Positions 17,324 to 26,266 of a stretch of DNA of 64,000 nt are shown here, one piece after another. A program made the translations under genes and the position numbers. Origin of the DNA: an uncultured Pelagimonas sp. (lineage in GTDB: Bacteria > Pseudomonadota > Alphaproteobacteria > Rhodobacterales > Rhodobacteraceae); the NCBI GenBank assembly GCA_947497905.1, contig CANMIH010000014.1:1-64000 (forward strand). The letters run 5' to 3'. Positions within the stretch are counted from its first letter, which is position 1; the number at the start of each line of letters is the position of its first letter. A model generated the notes under the pieces. It was not told the DNA's origin. It saw only the letters and a program-made list of their open reading frames with translations, and made no database searches.

Positions 17324-17836
17324 TCAAGAAACGTCCGCGACCCCATGCCACCGAACCTTTTGATGTCTTGCGATTGCGACCAACCAGAGGCAAGCAAGGA
17401 CACCGCTTAGGATCGCGTTCCAACTCGCCATGGACAACGTCAGAAATTCCCAGACAACCTCATCGCACAGAACAAGAGTCGAAGCACTTGAACTGGCAGA
17501 GGGCAGCAATTCCGATACCGACACTTGGGAGATATCGAGGCCTGATCCCGTGCAAGACGTCGGTCCCTCCCACCAGCCGCGCTCGACACCGGTATGAAAC
17601 ACTCCCAACGCGGATGTGCTGAGTGCCGACAGGGCACCGATTATCAGGATTGGCAAAATCGGCAGAGCAAAGAGCAACAGAGCGCCCATTCCAATGGCGA
17701 TTGCGTGTGGGTAGCGTTGCCAGATGCACATTGCGCACGGCGCGTACCCAAGAGCCTGGAAAACGAAGGCCCCCAACAGCAAGGCGGCTGATCCTGCCGC
17801 CGCAGTCATGCCGAGAGATTTTGGTGTCAGGGTCAA
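17324..17836 (-). CDS. dsbB: Disulfide bond formation protein DsbB
   Basis: Predicted 170-residue, four-helix inner-membrane oxidoreductase that reoxidises DsbA with quinone. The first periplasmic loop has CAMC (Cys34, Cys37) and the second loop has a separated Cys pair (in TSCTG and VLCDE). The Arg after CxxC region (WQRYPH) that contacts quinone is present. No dsbA partner lies beside it; the nearest DsbA-fold protein is the ScsC-like one at 25051. It lies between multicopper oxidase 1 and L,D-transpeptidase 1 in one transcription direction. Confidence 0.9.
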   Translation of the reverse strand: MTLTPKSLGMTAAAGSAALLLGAFVFQALGYAPCAMCIWQRYPHAIAIGMGALLLFALPILPILIIGALSALSTSALGVFHTGVERGWWEGPTSCTGSGLDISQVSVSELLPSASSSASTLVLCDEVVWEFLTLSMASWNAILSGVLACLWLVAIARHQKVRWHGVADVS

Positions 17837-17922
17837 TGAACGCTCCCGTTGGCAATCGATGGACCTGTTTCTCGCTTGTCAGGTTACGTAGACGGCAAAA
17901 GGCCTGTTATCATTCAGAGATT

Positions 17923-17939
17923 TGTAACGTTATGTATCC
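17923..17939 (+). promoter_or_regulatory. Possible tandem response-regulator site
   Basis: TGTAACG-N3-TGTATCC repeats the 10-bp-period heptamer pair seen at 30698 and 40253. It is oriented away from dsbB and I see no adjacent -35/-10 in that direction, so its function is doubtful. Confidence 0.3.
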
Positions 17940-17949
17940 GTCTCGACAC

Positions 17950-19254
17950 TCAGCCGACTCTGATCCACGTTGCCATACCGTCGGCTTGGTGGCTCAACAT
18001 GTGGCAATGCAGCATCCAGGATCCCGGATTGTCCAGGACGACGAGAATATCCCGCGTCTCGCCGATATCCAGATAGGTCGAGTCCCGGTATGGACCGGCT
18101 TCCCCCGCCGCATCGAGTTCCCAGAAATGGTGGCCATGCAGATGCATGACGTGTGGAAACCCGGTTTCGTTGCGGATCGAAATGCGCGCGGTCGTCCCCT
18201 GCGCGACGGATAGGAAAGGGGTTCGAGGCAGGCCCGATACGTCATTGAGCGCCCACGTCCCTGTGCCGTTGTGGGACGCGCTTCCCGCACCTCCCTGAAG
18301 CACGAGCTCCGCGGTTTGGCCGGGGTCTTGCGGGGCGGGCATTCGGTTGGCGGGCAATGCGGTGATGGGCGCTTTCGCAGGGTCACGAGAACCGGAAACA
18401 GCGATTTCGCCAAGGCTCAACGTCCGCTCTCCAAAGCTGTCGTCGAATCTAATAGGCCCGGTGGCATCACCAATCACATCGCATCTTTGCCCCGGAGCTA
18501 GGAGGATGGGTTCGAGTGTCTGTGGCTGCGCCAGGGGCATACCATCCAGTGCAACGATCTTGCCTGCCAGACCGTCCAGCCCGACACGGTAAACCCTGTC
18601 GATAGAGGGATTTATCAGGCGCAAGCGCAGGCGGTCGCCTTGTCTCACATTCTTGCTGGTTCCATTGGAAACAAGCGCCGTGACCGTATTGCCGATACGG
18701 CCCTCGGTCGCGAAATGAGCCGGGTTGAACCCTTCGTCGTACTGTCCGGACTGATCCAACAAGACATCGAAGAACTGAACAACGATGTCATGGTCGACAG
18801 CCGGCGCATTTTGCTCCTCGACGATGAAGGCGCCGAAAAGACCGCGGCTGACCTGATCGTAAGACAGGTAATGCGAGTGATACCAATACGTGCCGGCATC
18901 CGGGACGCCGAATTGATAACGATACGAGTCGCCCGGAATGACCACATCCTGAGTGAGGACGTTGACACCATCCATCCGATTTGGAACCCGCAACCCATGC
19001 CAGTGAACGAGAGCGCCCTCCTCCAATCGGTTATCGAGGGTAATGCGGGCGGTTTGTCCTTGTCGCATTCTGACTTCTGGGCCCGGCAGACCACCGTTGA
19101 AGCCCAACATCGACACGTCGTACCCAGCAAGGTGCGCCTTGATCGATTGGGGCGCGAGGATCAACTCGTGTGTCGCTGCTGGCAAGCGGGTACCAGCCAG
19201 CGCAACGGTCATCCCGCCAAGGAAAGACCTCCGGCTCAAAGACAATTCCGTCAC
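17950..19254 (-). CDS. Multicopper oxidase 1, Tat-exported
   Basis: Predicted 434-residue periplasmic multicopper oxidase with a Tat signal (LSRRSFLGG). All four copper-binding motifs are visible: HWHG (about residues 83-86), WYHSHY (about 123), HVMHLHGHHFW (about 365) and LHCHMLSHQADGM (about 415-427). The HCH plus Met marks a type 1 copper and the His motifs the trinuclear cluster. Oxidation of Cu(I) to Cu(II) (CueO-like role) is likely given the neighbours. It lacks a long Met-rich insert. Preceded by L,D-transpeptidase 2 and followed by dsbB on the same strand. Confidence 0.9.
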   Translation of the reverse strand: MTELSLSRRSFLGGMTVALAGTRLPAATHELILAPQSIKAHLAGYDVSMLGFNGGLPGPEVRMRQGQTARITLDNRLEEGALVHWHGLRVPNRMDGVNVLTQDVVIPGDSYRYQFGVPDAGTYWYHSHYLSYDQVSRGLFGAFIVEEQNAPAVDHDIVVQFFDVLLDQSGQYDEGFNPAHFATEGRIGNTVTALVSNGTSKNVRQGDRLRLRLINPSIDRVYRVGLDGLAGKIVALDGMPLAQPQTLEPILLAPGQRCDVIGDATGPIRFDDSFGERTLSLGEIAVSGSRDPAKAPITALPANRMPAPQDPGQTAELVLQGGAGSASHNGTGTWALNDVSGLPRTPFLSVAQGTTARISIRNETGFPHVMHLHGHHFWELDAAGEAGPYRDSTYLDIGETRDILVVLDNPGSWMLHCHMLSHQADGMATWIRVG

Positions 19255-19337
19255 CTCATGAATGATAGACTGGCTTTCGCCAACTGCCGCACTTGTGCCA
19301 TTTCCGGAAGAGGAACTTCAAGGCGACAGAACACTCC

Positions 19338-19919
19338 TCACGCCGTTGTCACTTTGGGATACAGGAAGACGCGGGCGCCGATTTCAACGCGTTCGTACAG
19401 ATCCTTCACATGTTCATTCGTCAACCGCGCGCATCCATTCGACACGGCAGACCCAATTGTCTCCGGGGCGTTCGTTCCATGAATGCGAAGATAGGTATCG
19501 CGTCCCTCGGCATCGTAGAGATAGAGCGCGCGGGCCCCGAGCGGGTTGTTTGGCCCGCCTTTCAGTCCATCCTTGTACTTTGCGTATTTGCGTGGCTCGC
19601 GCCGGATCATGGCGTTCGTTGGCCGCCACCATGGCCATTTGGCCTTGCGCGCTACCGTGAACTCTCCGGGTTCGTACAAGCCTTTGCGCCCTACCCCAAC
19701 ACCGTAGCGGATCGCCATCCCGTCCTCGAGCATGACATAGAGGAAAAAATCGTCAGGAACGACGTGGACATCCCCTTTCACCCAGTCATCGCGACGGGTG
19801 TTTACCAATTGCGGTTCAAACCGTTCGGGCAATTTGACTTTGTGGGCCCAGGCGGTTGTGGGCAGAAAGCAACCCAACGCTCCGGCACAAATCAATTCTC
19901 GTCTCGTGAAATTCTGCAT
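19338..19919 (-). CDS. L,D-transpeptidase (YkuD), Tat-exported, copy 2
   Basis: Predicted 193-residue periplasmic enzyme with a twin-arginine signal (NFTRRELICAG, ending AWA). The YkuD catalytic residues are in RIHGTNAPE and SNGCARL. It is the first gene of the leftward group LDT2, MCO1, dsbB, LDT1. The ATG at 19919 is preferred to 19967 because it places the RR motif at residues 6-7. Its N-terminal region (HKVKLPERFEPQLV) differs from copy 1, so these are not recent duplicates. Confidence 0.88.
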   Translation of the reverse strand: MQNFTRRELICAGALGCFLPTTAWAHKVKLPERFEPQLVNTRRDDWVKGDVHVVPDDFFLYVMLEDGMAIRYGVGVGRKGLYEPGEFTVARKAKWPWWRPTNAMIRREPRKYAKYKDGLKGGPNNPLGARALYLYDAEGRDTYLRIHGTNAPETIGSAVSNGCARLTNEHVKDLYERVEIGARVFLYPKVTTA

Positions 19920-20038
19920 GTCGCGATCTCCTCGGGCCCATGAAAAATCATTGCGCGACAGGGGCAAAGAAAAGAAGCCGTGAAGCGGGGCAAACGACGC
20001 GCCTTTGTTGCCTTGAAACTACGAAAATTCGCGCTTTT

Positions 20039-20069
20039 GGAACCCTCCAGCGCTGGAATGTTGTTGTTT
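20039..20069 (+). promoter_or_regulatory. CueR-type box before the DUF305 operon
   Basis: The perfect 12-bp dyad TCCAGCGCTGGA (20046-20057) sits in a 19-bp spacer between GGAACC and TTGTTT. The dyad is identical to that before petA (46263), but the -35 and -10 are poor, so expression would be strongly activator-dependent. Confidence 0.6.
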
Positions 20070-20098
20070 TACAGAGAACTGCAAGGAGGTGACTGGAA

Positions 20099-20935
20099 AT
20101 GCACTACTCACGATTCTTTATGATGATCGGAACATCGACCGTGGTCATGTTCGTTCTGATGTACCTGAATACCTATCTTTGGGGCCATATCTTCTTTTCG
20201 GAGACACGCCTTTACATGGCCATCCTGATGGGGGCGACCATGGCCGTGATTATGTTGGCCTACATGTTGTCCATGTATCAGAACACCAAGGTCAACATCG
20301 CGATCTTCGGGGGCGCCATACTTGTCTTTGCGGCGAGCCTCTGGCTGGTTCGCGGGCAATTCACGGTGCAGGACAGGTCCTACATGCGCGCCATGATCCC
20401 GCACCACTCGATCGCCATCATGACGTCGACTCGTGCCGAGATCACCGACCCGCGCGTCCGGGGGCTCGCAGACGACATTATCTATGCGCAGGACAAGGAA
20501 ATCGCCGAAATGCGCTACCTTATTGCTGACATTGGAGCAAACGGCGAAGCATCGGCCACGCGAAGCGAAACGCCGGCGCAGGTTGTGGATGCGCAACAGG
20601 CGCTTCAAACGGAGGTCGTGTCGAAGGTCGATCCTGAGTTTCTGACGGAAGACGAAATCGCTGCGGTGTTCCCGAATGGCGGAAATTGCCGCTTTGCTTA
20701 CACCTCGGACAGTCCGGCTGTACTGGTGACTGGTGAAACCGGCGAAGGGTCTGCCGCCGCAATGAAGATCAGCGGTGATCTGGTGCGCCTGAATGCGCAG
20801 GGCGAAAATGCATTTTCTGAAGGCCCGCTGTCGGCCGAGATCGCAGAGACGAACGGTGACCTGACCGATCTGATCGTCAGCGCGGGAACCGACTACGAAG
20901 CCGGGTTCCGTGGTCAACTTACGTGCAGCGGATAA
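20099..20935 (+). CDS. DUF305 membrane protein with C-terminal periplasmic domain
   Basis: Predicted 278-residue protein with three N-terminal helices (residues 7-85), then a DUF305 region with the MIPHHSIAIMTS motif (about residues 98-109), where the two His and Met are the suspected metal ligands, and an extra C-terminal domain of about 100 residues containing two Cys (NCRFAY and LTCSG). AAGGAGG lies 9 bases before the ATG. DUF305 proteins are often found in copper and heavy-metal clusters. It is the first gene after the CueR-type box at 20039 and is followed 12 bp later by the glutaredoxin fusion gene. Confidence 0.8.
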   Translation: MHYSRFFMMIGTSTVVMFVLMYLNTYLWGHIFFSETRLYMAILMGATMAVIMLAYMLSMYQNTKVNIAIFGGAILVFAASLWLVRGQFTVQDRSYMRAMIPHHSIAIMTSTRAEITDPRVRGLADDIIYAQDKEIAEMRYLIADIGANGEASATRSETPAQVVDAQQALQTEVVSKVDPEFLTEDEIAAVFPNGGNCRFAYTSDSPAVLVTGETGEGSAAAMKISGDLVRLNAQGENAFSEGPLSAEIAETNGDLTDLIVSAGTDYEAGFRGQLTCSG

Positions 20936-20947
20936 GGAGGAAAGGAC

Positions 20948-21712
20948 ATGCCCCGCGGCACAGACAGTAAATCCGCGCAGCTTTATCGCATGGTCATGCC
21001 GGGCCATGTCTGCCCCTACAGTCTGAAATCGAAAGACCTGCTGGAGCGGCAAGGCTTCGAGGTGGAAGACCATCCGCTTGACACCCGTGAAGACACCGAT
21101 GCTTTCATGGAGAAGCACGGGGTCGAGACGACGCCGCAGACTTTCATCGGGGACGAACGGATCGGCGGTTACGATGATCTCAGGGTGTTTTTCGACATTG
21201 ACCCACCCGAGGAAGAGCAAAGCGACACGACCTACCAGCCGGTCATCGCGATCTTTTCCGTTGCCGCGCTGTTGGCATTGGGCCTGTCTTGGCACCAGTA
21301 CGGGTCGGTCCTTACCTTGCGGGGGTTCGAATGGTTCATTTCGCTGTCCATGACCATTCTCGCGATCCAGAAATTGCAGGATGTCGAAGGGTTTTCGACG
21401 ATGTTCCTCAACTACGATCTGCTGGCGCGCAAATGGGTGCGATACGGCAAGGTCTACCCGTTCGGCGAAGCGTTGGCAGGTGTCCTGATGACTGCCGGCG
21501 CGCTGCTGTGGCTCTCGGCGCCTGTCGCCCTGTTTATCGGCACGGTCGGCGCTGTCAGCGTGTTCAAGGCTGTTTATATCGACAAGAGAGAGCTGAAATG
21601 CGCCTGCGTCGGCGGTGACAGTTCCGTCCCGCTGGGGTTCATTTCGCTGACGGAAAACCTGATGATGATCTTCATGGGTATCTGGATGCCGGTCCGCGCG
21701 ATCTGGTTCTGA
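20948..21712 (+). CDS. Glutaredoxin-MauE/DoxX-like membrane fusion protein
   Basis: Predicted 254-residue protein. Residues 10-85 are a glutaredoxin-like fold with a HVCPYS active site, one Cys instead of CPYC, and TTPQTFIGDERIGGYDDL, the glutathione-binding part. After that come four hydrophobic helices with the MauE-type pattern and a conserved loop LKCACVGGDSSVPLGFISLTEN that carries a CxC pair. Such fusions are thought to reduce or transfer thiol-bound metal at the membrane. TAAGGAGGAAAGG before the ATG is a strong ribosome-binding site. Co-transcribed with the DUF305 gene; ends 21 bp from cueR. Confidence 0.8.
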   Translation: MPRGTDSKSAQLYRMVMPGHVCPYSLKSKDLLERQGFEVEDHPLDTREDTDAFMEKHGVETTPQTFIGDERIGGYDDLRVFFDIDPPEEEQSDTTYQPVIAIFSVAALLALGLSWHQYGSVLTLRGFEWFISLSMTILAIQKLQDVEGFSTMFLNYDLLARKWVRYGKVYPFGEALAGVLMTAGALLWLSAPVALFIGTVGAVSVFKAVYIDKRELKCACVGGDSSVPLGFISLTENLMMIFMGIWMPVRAIWF

Positions 21713-21733
21713 GGTACAGCCCCTTCTTGCCTG

Positions 21734-22132
21734 TCACTTGGCCAACCGCTCCGGCGACAGATCCTCGATGATGGGGCAGTCGGGCCGGTGATCCCCGGCA
21801 CATTTTTCCACCAGTTCGGCGAGCGTCGCGCGCATGGATTGCAGTTTCGCGATCTTTTCCTCGATCTGGCGCAGATGGTCTTCCGCAACCGCCTTCACTT
21901 GCATGCTTTCGCGGTTTTCATCCTCGTAGAGCGACAGGAGCGTCCTGCAATCTTCGATGGTGAACCCCAAGGCCCGTGCGCGACCCAGAAACGCCAGCTT
22001 GTGAACGTGGTTCTCGGTGAACGCGCGATAGCCGTTCTCGCTACGGTTCGGGCGGATCAGACCGATGTCCTCGTAGTAGCGGATCGTCTTGGCGGGCACA
22101 CCCGATTGTCGGGCAACGTCTCCGATGTTCAT
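21734..22132 (-). CDS. cueR: Cu(I)-responsive regulator CueR
   Basis: Predicted 132-residue MerR-family activator. The winged HTH covers residues 1-70; the metal loop has Cys111 and Cys119 with 8-residue spacing, and Ser76 occupies the position that is Cys in divalent sensors, the diagnostic set for Cu(I)/Ag(I)-selective CueR. It is encoded 12 bp downstream of copA, so it is autoregulated through the copA promoter. Six promoters in the window carry CueR-type boxes and are the probable regulon. Confidence 0.92.
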   Translation of the reverse strand: MNIGDVARQSGVPAKTIRYYEDIGLIRPNRSENGYRAFTENHVHKLAFLGRARALGFTIEDCRTLLSLYEDENRESMQVKAVAEDHLRQIEEKIAKLQSMRATLAELVEKCAGDHRPDCPIIEDLSPERLAK

Positions 22133-22144
22133 GTCGGACCTCCG

Positions 22145-24655
22145 TTATTCTGCTGGAGCAGGAGTGGCGGCTGCCATCTCTGCCGGGATTGCGCGCTGCT
22201 CGTCCATCGCAGGCGCGATGCGCCGCAGCCGCAGGGCATTGGACAGGACAAACACCGAGGACAACGCCATCGCACCCGCCGCAAGGATTGGTGACAGGAG
22301 CAACCCAAAGGCCGGATAGAGCACCCCGGCAGCGACCGGAATAAGTGCCACGTTGTAGGCAAAGGCCCAGAACAGGTTCTGCCGGATGTTGCGCATGGTC
22401 CGCCGCGATACTTCGAAGGCGTTCACCACGCCGCGCAAATCGCCCGACATCAGGACGACATCCGCAGATTCGATGGCCACATCGGTGCCGGTTCCAATGG
22501 CGATGCCCACATCGGCATGCGCCAGCGCCGGGGCGTCGTTGATCCCGTCGCCGACAAAGGCGATGCGCTTGCCGCCCTCGCGCAAACTGTTGAGCGCCGC
22601 GACCTTGCCGTCTGGCAGAACGCCGGCGACGACATGGTCGATGCCGGTTTCGCGGGCGATGGCTTCGGCGGTTTCGCGTTTGTCCCCGGTGATCATCGCA
22701 ACCGCAAGACCCTTTTCGTGCAGCGCTGCGATGGCTGCGCGGCTTGCCGGTTTGACCGGATCGGCGACGCCGATCACGGCGGCGATACGTCCATCTATGG
22801 CAGCGTAAAGCGCCGTCCGACCCTTGCTCGCGATCTTCGTTTCCTCTGGTGCCAATGCCGAGATGTCAATGCCTTCCCGCGTCATGTAGCGGTCGGCCCC
22901 AACCAACACCTCCGCGCCTTCGACCAAGGCGCGCACGCCGTAACCGGTGACCGACTGGAAACCTTCGGCCCCCACAAGCGGGGCGCCGTCGCCCCGGGCG
23001 GCGCGGACGATGGCGTCCGCGACAGGATGCTCGGAGAGCGACTCCACGGCGGCGATCTTCGAGAGCGTTGTTGAACGATCGAACCCTTCCGCCAGCACAA
23101 GGTCAGTCAGTGCGGGTCGCCCCTCGGTCACCGTGCCTGTCTTGTCGAGGGCGACCACATCAACGGAATCAAGTAGCTGCAAGGCGTCGCCCTTGCGGAA
23201 CAGGACGCCCATTTCCGCAGCACGTCCCGTCCCGACCATGATCGAGGTCGGCGTCGCAAGCCCCATCGCGCAGGGGCACGCGATGATCAGCACCGACACA
23301 CCGGCGATCAGCGCCATTGTCAGGGCCGGATCAGGCCCGAAAACCAGCCAGACCAGCACGGTCGCCGCCGCGATCGCCATGACGGCAGGTACGAACCACA
23401 AGGTGATCCGGTCGACCAATCCCTGGATCGGCAGCTTGGCGCCCTGGGCCTCTTCGACCATGCGAATGATCTGCGCCAGGGTTGTGTCGGCGCCGACCCT
23501 TGTGGCGCGGAATTGCAGACTTCCAGCGCCGTTGACCGTCCCGCCGGTCACCGGATCTCCGGCACTCTTTTCAGCGGGGATCGGCTCGCCTGTCAGCATG
23601 CTTTCGTCGACGCGGCTGGTCCCCTCGATGACCTCACCATCGACCGCGATGCGTTCGCCGGGACGCACGATGACGATGTCACCCTGAACCAGCGCATCGA
23701 TCTCGATCTCGACGCTTTCTCCGTCCCGCATCACGCGTGCAGTCCGCGCCTGAAGCCCTAATAGCTTCTGGATGGCCGCGCCCGTTCTCCCCTTGGCGCG
23801 CGCTTCAAGAAACCGCCCCAGAAGGATCAGAACGACGATGACCGCTGCCGCCTCGAAATAGACGGTGCGTAGCGTGTCAGGCAGGACCGACGGTACGAAT
23901 GTCGCAACCACGGAATAAAGGTAAGCCGCCCCGGTGCCGACCGCGACGAGGCTGTTCATGTCGGGGGCACCCCGGAACAAGGCCGGGAAACCCTTGGTGT
24001 AAAACGTCCGGCCCGGGCCGAAGAGAACGATTGTCGTCAGCACGAACTGAAGAAGCCAACTCGTCTGCTGGCCAATCGTGGTCTCGATCAGCATATGAAC
24101 GGCCGGAATGACGTGGCCACCCATTTCGATCAGGAAGACCGGCAAGGCGAGGATGGCCGCAAAGGTGACCCGTTTGGCAAGCGCCTGAGCCTCTTCCTCC
24201 TTGCGCGCAACTCTGTCGTCACCGGCCTGGGCCGTTGCCACGGTTGCTGGATACCCTGCCGCGCCGCTTGATTCGATCAGATCGGATGTCGTGACAAGAC
24301 CTTCGACGTAAACGACCGTCGCCGTCTCTGAGGCGAGGTTGACGTTCACCTCGACCACTCCAGGCACCGCGGAAAGCGCCTTATCGACCCGCCCGACGCA
24401 AGAGGCACAGGACATCGCTGCAATCGTGAGTTCGGCCCTGGCCTTCCGCGCGGGGTAGCCCAGCTCGCGAAGGGATTCGATGATGTCGGGAATGCGCTTG
24501 AGCGCGTCCACGCTCATGCGAGCAGTTTCCGAGGCAAGGTTCACCGACACATCCTCTACGCCGTCGATTGCATTCAATGCGCGATCGACCCTGCCAACGC
24601 AGGACGCGCATGACATGCCTTCGATCGGCAGGCTGATCTGTTTGGGTTCGGGCAT
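22145..24655 (-). CDS. copA: Cu(I)-exporting P1B-ATPase CopA
   Basis: Predicted 836-residue ATPase that pumps Cu(I) from cytoplasm to periplasm. Two HMA domains carry GMSCASC (Cys16, Cys19) and AMSCASC (Cys82, Cys85). The transmembrane part has the CPC metal-site motif followed by AMGLATP, the phosphorylated DKTGTVT and [13 protein letters not shown] at 24655 is preceded by AGGTGACAC; an upstream ATG at 24676 adds seven residues and has no such site. Controlled by the CueR box at 24686-24716 and followed by cueR. Confidence 0.95.
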   Translation of the reverse strand: MPEPKQISLPIEGMSCASCVGRVDRALNAIDGVEDVSVNLASETARMSVDALKRIPDIIESLRELGYPARKARAELTIAAMSCASCVGRVDKALSAVPGVVEVNVNLASETATVVYVEGLVTTSDLIESSGAAGYPATVATAQAGDDRVARKEEEAQALAKRVTFAAILALPVFLIEMGGHVIPAVHMLIETTIGQQTSWLLQFVLTTIVLFGPGRTFYTKGFPALFRGAPDMNSLVAVGTGAAYLYSVVATFVPSVLPDTLRTVYFEAAAVIVVLILLGRFLEARAKGRTGAAIQKLLGLQARTARVMRDGESVEIEIDALVQGDIVIVRPGERIAVDGEVIEGTSRVDESMLTGEPIPAEKSAGDPVTGGTVNGAGSLQFRATRVGADTTLAQIIRMVEEAQGAKLPIQGLVDRITLWFVPAVMAIAAATVLVWLVFGPDPALTMALIAGVSVLIIACPCAMGLATPTSIMVGTGRAAEMGVLFRKGDALQLLDSVDVVALDKTGTVTEGRPALTDLVLAEGFDRSTTLSKIAAVESLSEHPVADAIVRAARGDGAPLVGAEGFQSVTGYGVRALVEGAEVLVGADRYMTREGIDISALAPEETKIASKGRTALYAAIDGRIAAVIGVADPVKPASRAAIAALHEKGLAVAMITGDKRETAEAIARETGIDHVVAGVLPDGKVAALNSLREGGKRIAFVGDGINDAPALAHADVGIAIGTGTDVAIESADVVLMSGDLRGVVNAFEVSRRTMRNIRQNLFWAFAYNVALIPVAAGVLYPAFGLLLSPILAAGAMALSSVFVLSNALRLRRIAPAMDEQRAIPAEMAAATPAPAE

Positions 24656-24685
24656 ATGTGTCACCTGTTTTTCCATTCGAAGTGG

Positions 24686-24716
24686 AATATGAGGCTTCCA
24701 GTTACTGGAGGGTCAA
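24686..24716 (-). promoter_or_regulatory. CueR box/promoter of copA-cueR
   Basis: Leftward -35 TTGACC (24716-24711), 19-bp spacer with the perfect dyad TCCAGT-A-ACTGGA, -10 CATATT (24691-24686). Textbook CueR-type promoter, 30 bp from the copA start. Confidence 0.9.
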
Positions 24717-24744
24717 TGGGAGGGCGCCAAATAAATTTCTTCAC

Positions 24745-24775
24745 TTGACCTTCCAGCGGGGGGAAGCCCCATGTC
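24745..24775 (+). promoter_or_regulatory. CueR box/promoter of copZ
   Basis: Rightward -35 TTGACC (24745-24750), 19-bp spacer with TTCC-N7-GGAAG half sites as in E. coli copA, -10 CATGTC (24770-24775). It is back-to-back with the copA box, 28 bp apart. Confidence 0.85.
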
Positions 24776-24807
24776 ACCGACAGAAATCAGATCAAGGAGT
24801 GGTTCCG

Positions 24808-25008
24808 ATGAAGTTCAGCGTTCCGGACATGAGCTGTGGACATTGCACCGCAGCAATCGAAAGCGCGGTGAAGAGCGCAGATCCGAATGCAGGCGTAGAA
24901 TGTGACCTTTCTGCCCGACATGTGCGTGTCGCCAGCGTGTTACCAGCCGATCAAGTCCTAGCGATCATTCGGGATGCGGGCTACAACGTGGAACCTGCGG
25001 CCGCTTGA
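24808..25008 (+). CDS. copZ: Copper chaperone CopZ
   Basis: Predicted 66-residue HMA-fold chaperone with the Cu(I) motif MSCGHC (Cys10, Cys13) near the N-terminus. It delivers cytoplasmic Cu(I) to CopA and CueR. AAGGAG lies 8 bases before the ATG. Single-gene unit, divergent from copA and driven by its own CueR box; a bidirectional hairpin at 25013 ends it. Confidence 0.92.
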   Translation: MKFSVPDMSCGHCTAAIESAVKSADPNAGVECDLSARHVRVASVLPADQVLAIIRDAGYNVEPAAA

Positions 25009-25012
25009 TGCA

Positions 25013-25044
25013 GTGCCTGGACCACCCAAGGGCGGTCCGGGCAC
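25013..25044. terminator. Bidirectional terminator hairpin between copZ and scsC-like gene
   Basis: GTGCCTGGACC, 10-base loop, GGTCCGGGCAC forms an 11-bp stem with one mismatch between the convergent genes copZ and the DsbA/ScsC gene. Confidence 0.75.
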
Positions 25045-25050
25045 AGAATT

Positions 25051-25782
25051 TCAGTCTTCGACTTTGCGGGCTTCCTCGACCAAGTCGACAAGCTGCGCCT
25101 TTTCGACGAAGCCCGGGACCAGCGCGTCACCGATCACGAAAGACGGCGTGCCGTTAAAGCCCAGAGCTTGGGTCAGTTGCATGGATGTCGCAATGTGCTC
25201 TTCGACCTCGGGGGCCTCCATGTCCTTGCGCAACTGCGCGATGTCCAAGCCGATCTCCTCGGCCACGCGCAGCACGGAGGCCTCTTCCGCGCGGCCTTCC
25301 AGCCCCATCATCGCCCAGTGAAACTCTTCGTATTTGTCCTGCTTGCGCGCTGCCAAGGCCGCTTTCGCGGCGAACACCGATCCGTCTCCGAGAATGGGCC
25401 ATTCACGATAGACGAGGCGAATGTTTGGATCGTCTTCGATCAAAGCCCGCACCTCGGGTTTGACCCGCCGACAATAAGGACAGTTGTAGTCGAAAAATTC
25501 CACAACGGTGACGTCCCCTTTCGCGTTGCCGAGAACCGGCGCATTCGGATCGTTCTCGATCAGATCTCGTTGGTCATTCAGAACTTGGGCCTGACTGAGC
25601 TCCTGCGCTTGCGCCTGCCTTTGTTCGAGGATCGCCACGGCCTCCATGACAATCTCCGGGTTCTCGCGGATTGCCTCGAGCACTAGTTCCTTGACCCGGG
25701 ACTCTGACAGTTCGTCGGCGAGTGCCGGTATCGGAAGCAAGGCAGCTATCGCGACCGTCGTGAAGGCTTGTCTGAAACGCAT
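25051..25782 (-). CDS. scsC: ScsC/DsbA-like periplasmic thiol oxidoreductase
   Basis: Predicted 243-residue exported protein (signal peptide residues 1-22, ending ALA). Residues 25-65 form a charged helical stalk (VKELVLEAIRENPEIV) like the N-terminal oligomerisation segment of ScsC isomerases; residues 88-240 are a DsbA-type thioredoxin fold with FFDYNCPYC (Cys101, Cys104) and the cis-Pro loop FNGTPSFV. ScsC proteins are disulfide isomerases linked to copper tolerance and are kept reduced by ScsB; an ScsB homologue is at 31340. It is the last gene of the long leftward operon from 30616. Confidence 0.85.
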   Translation of the reverse strand: MRFRQAFTTVAIAALLPIPALADELSESRVKELVLEAIRENPEIVMEAVAILEQRQAQAQELSQAQVLNDQRDLIENDPNAPVLGNAKGDVTVVEFFDYNCPYCRRVKPEVRALIEDDPNIRLVYREWPILGDGSVFAAKAALAARKQDKYEEFHWAMMGLEGRAEEASVLRVAEEIGLDIAQLRKDMEAPEVEEHIATSMQLTQALGFNGTPSFVIGDALVPGFVEKAQLVDLVEEARKVED

Positions 25783-25783
25783 T

Positions 25784-26266
25784 TTAGTTCTCTCCCCGTT
25801 GTTCGTCGGCTTCTGTCCGCGCGGCCTGGACTTCGCGGATGCGGTCTGGCCAGGTGGACCGGATGAAGGCCAGGATGTTGTGAATTTGCTGGTCGGTCAG
25901 CACGTCTGCGAAACCGGGCATGCCACTGTCGAATTCGACGCCCTGACGCGCCAGAAGCGCCGCACCCCCCAGTTTTGTGTAATCGAAGAGCAGGCTGTCA
26001 GGATGATGCCAGGTGTGACCCGTCTCATCATGCGGTGGTGCTGGCAGGCTCCCATTCGCACCAGACGTTTGCCAATCCGGCTGGCCTTCCAGATCGGCGC
26101 CATGACAAGACGCGCAGTTCTCTGCGTAGAGCAACGCGCCTTCTTCGATGTCATAGCTCTCCGCCTTGGACGCACTGCCGACATCCGAGGATGCACTGGT
26201 CGAGAGCCAATACGTGAAAGCGGCTGCGACGACAGTGATCGGAACGGACCATACAAGATACCTCAT
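25784..26266 (-). CDS. Membrane-anchored monoheme cytochrome c
   Basis: Predicted 160-residue class I cytochrome c with an N-terminal hydrophobic anchor (residues 3-24) and one heme motif CASCH (about residues 53-57); the sixth ligand is probably the Met in DSGMPGF. The ATG overlaps the stop of the multicopper oxidase gene (ATGA), so the two are translated together. A likely task is carrying electrons away from or to multicopper oxidase 2. One bp separates its stop from the ScsC gene start region. Confidence 0.88.
   Translation of the reverse strand: MRYLVWSVPITVVAAAFTYWLSTSASSDVGSASKAESYDIEEGALLYAENCASCHGADLEGQPDWQTSGANGSLPAPPHDETGHTWHHPDSLLFDYTKLGGAALLARQGVEFDSGMPGFADVLTDQQIHNILAFIRSTWPDRIREVQAARTEADEQRGEN

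Noticed and set aside
20108-21295. 395-codon minus-strand frame opposite the DUF305 and glutaredoxin genes
   Set aside because: Composition is antisense-like and it covers two well-supported genes with good ribosome-binding sites.
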